64,000 bases of DNA, from NCBI GenBank assembly GCA_036380735.1, contig DASVEE010000037.1, forward strand, positions 1-64,000, given 5' to 3'. Made by a program: the position numbers and the translations under genes. This document shows positions 60,421 to 64,000 of this stretch, in pieces. The stretch's first letter is position 1, and each line of letters opens with the position of its first letter. The stretch is from DASVEE01 sp036380735 (GTDB lineage: Bacteria > Acidobacteriota > Thermoanaerobaculia > Gp7-AA8). Under the pieces are notes generated by a model that worked only from the letters and a program-made list of their open reading frames with translations, had not been told where the DNA came from and did no database searches.

Positions 60421-61615
60421 ACGCGGCTTTCGCCGCGGCCGGGACCAGCACCGATTCGAGGGCGCAGAAGAAGTCGCTCAGCGCTTTCTTCGGCGTGATG
60501 TACGGCGGCAGCAGGCGCAGGACCTTCTCGCGCGCGGTGCCGACGACGAAGCCTTTGGCCAGGAGCTCCTTCGCCACGGGGCTCGCCGGGCGATCGAGCT
60601 CGATGCCCCACATGAGGCCGGAGCCGCGCACGTCGACGATCGCCGGGACGCGCGCCTTCAGCGCGTTGGCTTCGGCTTCGAACCACTCGCCTAGCTTCTG
60701 CACCTGCGAAAGCAGCCGCTTCGACTCGTCGAGGACTTCGATGCCGAGGCGGCAGGCCATCGGGTTGCCGCCGAAGGTGGTGCCGTGATGGCCCGGCTTG
60801 ACGATGCCTTCGAGCGCGGCGCCGGTCAGCACCGCGCCGAGCGGCAGCCCGCCGCCGAGCGGCTTCGCCAGCGTGACGATGTCCGGCACGACGCCGCTCT
60901 TCTGGAACGCGAAGAGATGGCCGGTGCGCCCGAGGCCGCACTGGATCTCGTCGAACACGAGCAGAGCGCCGGTGCGGTCCGCGATGCGCCGCGCCGCGAT
61001 GAGGTACTCGTCGCTGAGCGGGATGATGCCGCCCTCGCCCATGACGGGCTCGAGGAAGATGGCCGCCGTCTCCGTCGTCACCGCGGCTTCGAGCGCGGCG
61101 ACGTCGTTCGGCGCGACGAAGCTGACGCCGCTCACGAGCGGCGCGAACGGCGCGCGGTACGCCTCGTGACCGGTGAGCGACAGCGCGCCCATCGTGCGCC
61201 CGTGAAACGCTTCTTCGAGCGCGACCACCGAAGCGCGCTTCGTCGCCAGGCGCGCGAACTTCAGCGCGGCTTCGTTGGCTTCCGTGCCGCTGTTGCAGAA
61301 GAACGCGCGCACGAGTCCCGACGCGCGCACGAGCTGCTCGCCGAGGATGCCCTGCGCCGGGTGGTAGTAGAGATTCGAGATGTGCAGCAGCGACGCGCTC
61401 GCGTCACGCAGCGCGCGCAGGATGCGCGGGTGCTTGTGACCGAGGACGTTCACGGCGATGCCGCCGAGGAGGTCCCAGTACGCGCGGCCGTCGGCATCGA
61501 ACAGACGGGCACCCTTCCCATCGCGCGGATGGAACGAGGTGCGTGCGTAGGTCGGCAGCATGAATGCCTTCTCGCGCGCTTCGACCGCTTCGGGGGATTC
61601 GTCATGCAGCAACAT
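60419..61615 (-). CDS. argD: Acetylornithine aminotransferase
   Basis: 398 aa. PLP Lys in 'IVTLAKPLGGGLPLGA' (about residue 250), 'FFCNSGTEANEAALKFAR', 'FDEIQCGLGRTG' and 'HGTTFGGNPMACRLG'. Class-III aminotransferase making N-acetylornithine. Its start overlaps argB by 14 bp. AAGGAG for it lies in the argB end. Confidence 0.92.
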   Translation of the reverse strand: MLLHDESPEAVEAREKAFMLPTYARTSFHPRDGKGARLFDADGRAYWDLLGGIAVNVLGHKHPRILRALRDASASLLHISNLYYHPAQGILGEQLVRASGLVRAFFCNSGTEANEAALKFARLATKRASVVALEEAFHGRTMGALSLTGHEAYRAPFAPLVSGVSFVAPNDVAALEAAVTTETAAIFLEPVMGEGGIIPLSDEYLIAARRIADRTGALLVFDEIQCGLGRTGHLFAFQKSGVVPDIVTLAKPLGGGLPLGAVLTGAALEGIVKPGHHGTTFGGNPMACRLGIEVLDESKRLLSQVQKLGEWFEAEANALKARVPAIVDVRGSGLMWGIELDRPASPVAKELLAKGFVVGTAREKVLRLLPPYITPKKALSDFFCALESVLVPAAAKAA

Positions 61616-62426
61616 TGGCGTGCTCCTTTGTGAGGGCGTTGTCCGTTGTCGGTTGTCCGTTTTCCGTGGCGTGGCTGGTTGTGGTCACCGCCTGGTGGTG
61701 GGTCACATGCGTGGCGCCGATGACCACGTTGGCCACTCCGGCGTGCATGGCTTCCAGCGCGGCGGTGATCTTGGGGCGCATGCCGCCGGTGATCACGTTC
61801 GCGTGCAGCAGGGCGTGCGCGCCGTGCGGCGTCAGCGTGCCGACGACGTTCTTGTTTTCGTCGAGCAGTCCATCGACATCCGTCAGAAACGTCAGCGTGT
61901 GCGCCTGCATCGCCTTGGCGATGGCGCATGCCGCGCTGTCCGCATTGACGTTCAGCAGCGTCCCCTCGGGGCCTTCGGCCACGGACGACACGACCGGCAA
62001 CACGCCGTAGTTCAGCATCGCTTTGATCAGCGTGCGGTGCGACGCGGTGACGAGGCCTACGTGGCCGAGCTCCACGCCGTCGATCGGCGGGTGCGGCACG
62101 GCGACGAGCGTCGACGCATCGCAGCCGGAGATGCCGGCTGCGCGGATCTTCAGCGCGCTGAGCTCCGCGACCAGCATCTTGTTGACCGTGCCGCCGAGGA
62201 CGGAGACCACCACGTCGAGCGTGGCGTCGTCGGTGATGCGCAGCCCGGCGTACGTCTTCTTCGCCAGGCCGAGCTTCGCCAGCGCCGCGTCGACGTGCTT
62301 GCCGCCGCCGTGCACGAGCACGAGCTCCTCACCGGCGTTCCAGCGCGCGGCGATCGTCGCCAGCACTTCCGTGCGGCGCGTTGCGTCGTCGAGGAGTGAG
62401 CCTCCCAGCTTGATGACAGTCGTCAA
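61602..62426 (-). CDS. argB: Acetylglutamate kinase
   Basis: 274 aa from TTG 62426 (TTGA overlap with argC, GGAGGG 6 nt upstream). 'TVIKLGGSLL', 'LVHGGGKHVD', 'NVNADSAACAIAKAM', 'TFLTDVDGLLD' and 'ITGGMRPKITAALEAM' are the amino-acid-kinase motifs. The C-terminus (ATENGQPTTDN then ALTKEHANVAA) is encoded by heptamer repeats at 61638-61667. Confidence 0.92.
   Translation of the reverse strand: MTTVIKLGGSLLDDATRRTEVLATIAARWNAGEELVLVHGGGKHVDAALAKLGLAKKTYAGLRITDDATLDVVVSVLGGTVNKMLVAELSALKIRAAGISGCDASTLVAVPHPPIDGVELGHVGLVTASHRTLIKAMLNYGVLPVVSSVAEGPEGTLLNVNADSAACAIAKAMQAHTLTFLTDVDGLLDENKNVVGTLTPHGAHALLHANVITGGMRPKITAALEAMHAGVANVVIGATHVTHHQAVTTTSHATENGQPTTDNALTKEHANVAA
61638..61667 (-). repeat. TTGTCCG/TTTTCCG heptamer run encoding the ArgB C-terminus
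   Basis: TTGTCCG, TTGTCGG, TTGTCCG, TTTTCCG 7-mers on the plus strand. Read on the minus strand as ENGQPTTDN inside argB, just before the argD ribosome site. Confidence 0.85.
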
Positions 62427-63469
62427 AGAAGTCCCTCCGTTTCGGCGTAGCCGAGCATGCGGTTGAAGTTCTGCACGGCCTGCGAGGCCGCACCTTTCAG
62501 CAGGTTGTCGATGACGGAGACGAGCACCGCGCGCCGTCCGCCGTGAAGCAGGGAGAAGCCGATCGCCGCGTACGGCGTATTGACGACGTCCTTGAGCTCC
62601 GGCAGCTCGCCCGCCGGCAGGACGTGCACGAACGGCGACTCGCCGAACGCCTCGGCATAGATCGACGTCAGCTCCTCCGCCGTCACCGGATTGGTGAAGG
62701 CGACGTGCATGGTCGAGAGAATGCCGCGCGGCGTCGGCAGCAGGTGCGGCACGAAGATGAACGGCGCGCGGTCGCCGAGGTGAAGCTGCTGGCGGATCTC
62801 CGGCTCGTGGCGGTGATGGCCGACGCCGTACGCCTTGAAGTTGCCGGCGAGCTCGGTGAACGAATACGCGAGATCGCTCTTCTTGCCCGCGCCCGAGACG
62901 CCGCTTTTCGCGTCGCAGATCACCGGCTGCGCGCGATCGAGCAGGAAGGTGATCGGCCGCAGCGCGAGCAGAATCGACGTCGGGTAGCAGCCGGGATTCG
63001 CGACGAGCCGCGCGCGCGACAGCTCGCCGTTGCAGAACTCGGTCAGCCCGTACACCGCTTCGCCGAGGAGCTCCGGCCGGGCGTGCGCGAAGCCGTACCA
63101 TGAGGGGTACAGCGCCGGCTCGCCGAGGCGGAAGGCGCCGGAGAGATCGATGACACGGAGGCCGGCGTCGAGCATGCGCGGCGCGAGCTCGGCCGAGGCT
63201 TCGTTCGGCGTGGCGAGGAAGACGACTTCCGCGCCGGAGTTTTCGAGTGCGGTCCAGTCGAACGGACGGGCTGCCGCCTTTCCGCCGATGAACGGCGGCA
63301 GTTGGGACTTCGAGCCGGAGGCGAAGAGCGCCGCCACGTCCACGTGTTTGTGGCGCGCGAGGATCTTCGTCAGCTCGATGCCGGCGTAGCCGGTCGCTCC
63401 AGCCACGGCGACCTTCGTCGTCAGCGGCTGGTGGTCGGGAGTCGGTTGTCTGAAGGCGAGTACGGTCAT
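62423..63469 (-). CDS. argC: N-acetyl-gamma-glutamyl-phosphate reductase
   Basis: 348 aa from ATG 63469 (ATGA with the 41-aa ORF). NADP loop 'VAGATGYAGIELTKIL', nucleophilic Cys in 'LVANPGCYPTSILLAL', 'GVSGAGKK', 'HHRHEPEI' and 'PHLLPTPRGI'. The first 20 residues (AFRQPTPDHQPLTTK) precede the usual start and resemble repeat-derived coding. Confidence 0.93.
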   Translation of the reverse strand: MTVLAFRQPTPDHQPLTTKVAVAGATGYAGIELTKILARHKHVDVAALFASGSKSQLPPFIGGKAAARPFDWTALENSGAEVVFLATPNEASAELAPRMLDAGLRVIDLSGAFRLGEPALYPSWYGFAHARPELLGEAVYGLTEFCNGELSRARLVANPGCYPTSILLALRPITFLLDRAQPVICDAKSGVSGAGKKSDLAYSFTELAGNFKAYGVGHHRHEPEIRQQLHLGDRAPFIFVPHLLPTPRGILSTMHVAFTNPVTAEELTSIYAEAFGESPFVHVLPAGELPELKDVVNTPYAAIGFSLLHGGRRAVLVSVIDNLLKGAASQAVQNFNRMLGYAETEGLL

Positions 63470-63591
63470 GCTTCCCCTTCTTCCTGCATCACCCACGGGA
63501 TGAGCGGCTCACGGCGGCGGCGCGGTGCTTCGTCGGCTTCGTCAGCGACGACGACAAACGGGACACGTGTGCTCACTTCGTAGTCATTCAT
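63466..63591 (-). CDS. 41-aa small protein between argR and argC
   Basis: MNDYEVSTRVPFVVVADEAD... with a basic RRRR stretch and an acidic end (EEGEA). GAGGAG lies 7 nt before ATG 63591 and the stop overlaps the argC start (ATGA), so translation is likely coupled. It has no run of Arg codons beyond the RRRR patch, which could still serve as an attenuator-like sensor. Family unknown. Confidence 0.6.
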   Translation of the reverse strand: MNDYEVSTRVPFVVVADEADEAPRRRREPLIPWVMQEEGEA

Positions 63592-63623
63592 GGCCAGGCT
63601 CCTCGGTAGACGAATCGCCAGCG

Positions 63624-64000
63624 CTAAGCGCGGCTACGTCGGCGCGCCGGCGTGAGGCCGGCGGACTCGTGGACTCGCCTCGCGAACGCGGAGGCGGCGG
63701 TGGGCGTGCGGAAAGCAACGAAGATCGTGTCGTCGCCGCCGACGGTGCCGAGCATTCCTTCGATCGAGGTGCTGTCGATGGCGCTGGCCAGCGGCTGCGC
63801 GGCGGCGGCAGGCGTCTTGAGGACGACCAGGTTCGCCGCCGCTTCGCAGAACACGACGGTATCGCGGAGCAGCGTCTCGAGGCGCGACGTACGGATGTCG
63901 TGCGGCACGAACATCATCGGCGCGGAAGCGACTTCGCCGGGGACGACGTAGCCGTTGGGCGTCTTGGCCAGCCCCAGCTCGCGCAGATCGCGCGAAAGCG
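63624..64000 (-). CDS. argR: Arginine repressor ArgR (5' end outside window)
   Basis: 125 residues visible. 'LSRDLRELGLAKTPNGYVVPG' is the end of the winged-helix DNA-binding domain; its beginning is beyond 64000. The C-terminal part has 'EAAANLVVLKTPAAAAQPLASAIDS' and the arginine-binding 'IEGMLGTVGGDDTIFVAF'. It should repress the arg genes that follow when arginine is plentiful. Confidence 0.88.
   Translation of the reverse strand, partial: LSRDLRELGLAKTPNGYVVPGEVASAPMMFVPHDIRTSRLETLLRDTVVFCEAAANLVVLKTPAAAAQPLASAIDSTSIEGMLGTVGGDDTIFVAFRTPTAASAFARRVHESAGLTPARRRSRA

Overview
The window is GC-rich, gene-dense chromosomal DNA from a Gram-negative, aerobically respiring bacterium. TonB receptor, lipoproteins and an IPTL-CTERM protein indicate an outer membrane. 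A complete System I cytochrome c maturation operon sits with an alternative complex III (act) plus A2-type caa3 oxidase operon. Together with the DUF1028, DUF502 and HipA-like/DUF3037 genes, this resembles Acidobacteriota (Thermoanaerobaculia/Vicinamibacteria-like). That placement is an inference from gene content, not from a marker gene. No rRNA, tRNA, CRISPR array, prophage or transposase was seen.

Layout. 0.2-5.3 kb: a secreted Calx-beta/IPTL-CTERM protein, then a glutamine-synthetase-like/aldehyde dehydrogenase/SDR operon that looks amine-catabolic. 5.4-12 kb: a secreted protein, an EamA transporter preceded by a 21-bp tandem array, a SemiSWEET, two tandem response regulators, a cysteine hydrolase and a D-2-hydroxyacid dehydrogenase. 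12-15 kb: a translationally coupled trio of HEAT-cyclophilin-thioredoxin lipoprotein, 55-aa membrane protein and dual-specificity phosphatase. 15.2-22.4 kb: ccmABCDEFGHI. 22.5-26 kb: a TPP riboswitch with terminator controlling a TonB receptor, a PnuC-type transporter and a NadR-like kinase, predicted to be thiamine uptake and trapping. 26-31.4 kb: DUF502, HipA-like/DUF3037, a PQQ sugar dehydrogenase, DUF1028 and a GDSL esterase. 31.7-45.1 kb: actABCDEF, an unknown membrane protein, SCO and ctaCDEF, one long overlapping respiratory operon. 45-57 kb: MATE, HicAB, SMR exporter, rmlB, another response regulator, an amidohydrolase, divergent citrate synthase paralogues (one fused to an HTH), an M20 peptidase and a gamma-glutamyltransferase. 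56.6-64 kb: argR-(41-aa ORF)-argC-argB-argD-argG-argH-argJ. No argF/argA is visible here.

The most unusual content is between and at the ends of genes. About 16 spacers carry hairpins built from tandem 9-mers (GGACNNATR), with conserved ends near GGRACGATRGGAC and GTCCYATCGTYCC. At least five other, sequence-unrelated families share the same plan but with a 7-nt period: TTTTCGG, TTGTCCG/TTTTCCG, GCAGAAC, GAATTTC-like and CAGGGCT. Each has short tandem repeats in one arm, inverted copies in the other and a GC-rich core. They occur in convergent, divergent and co-directional spacers, so terminator function alone does not explain them. They are also read in frame into protein termini (ActE and SCO signal peptides, the citrate synthase N-terminus, and the ArgH, ArgB and amidohydrolase C-termini) and supply stop codons to neighbouring genes. 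This looks like an expanding, structure-forming microsatellite system that is continually co-opted at gene boundaries, and it is my best candidate for an undescribed system in the window.
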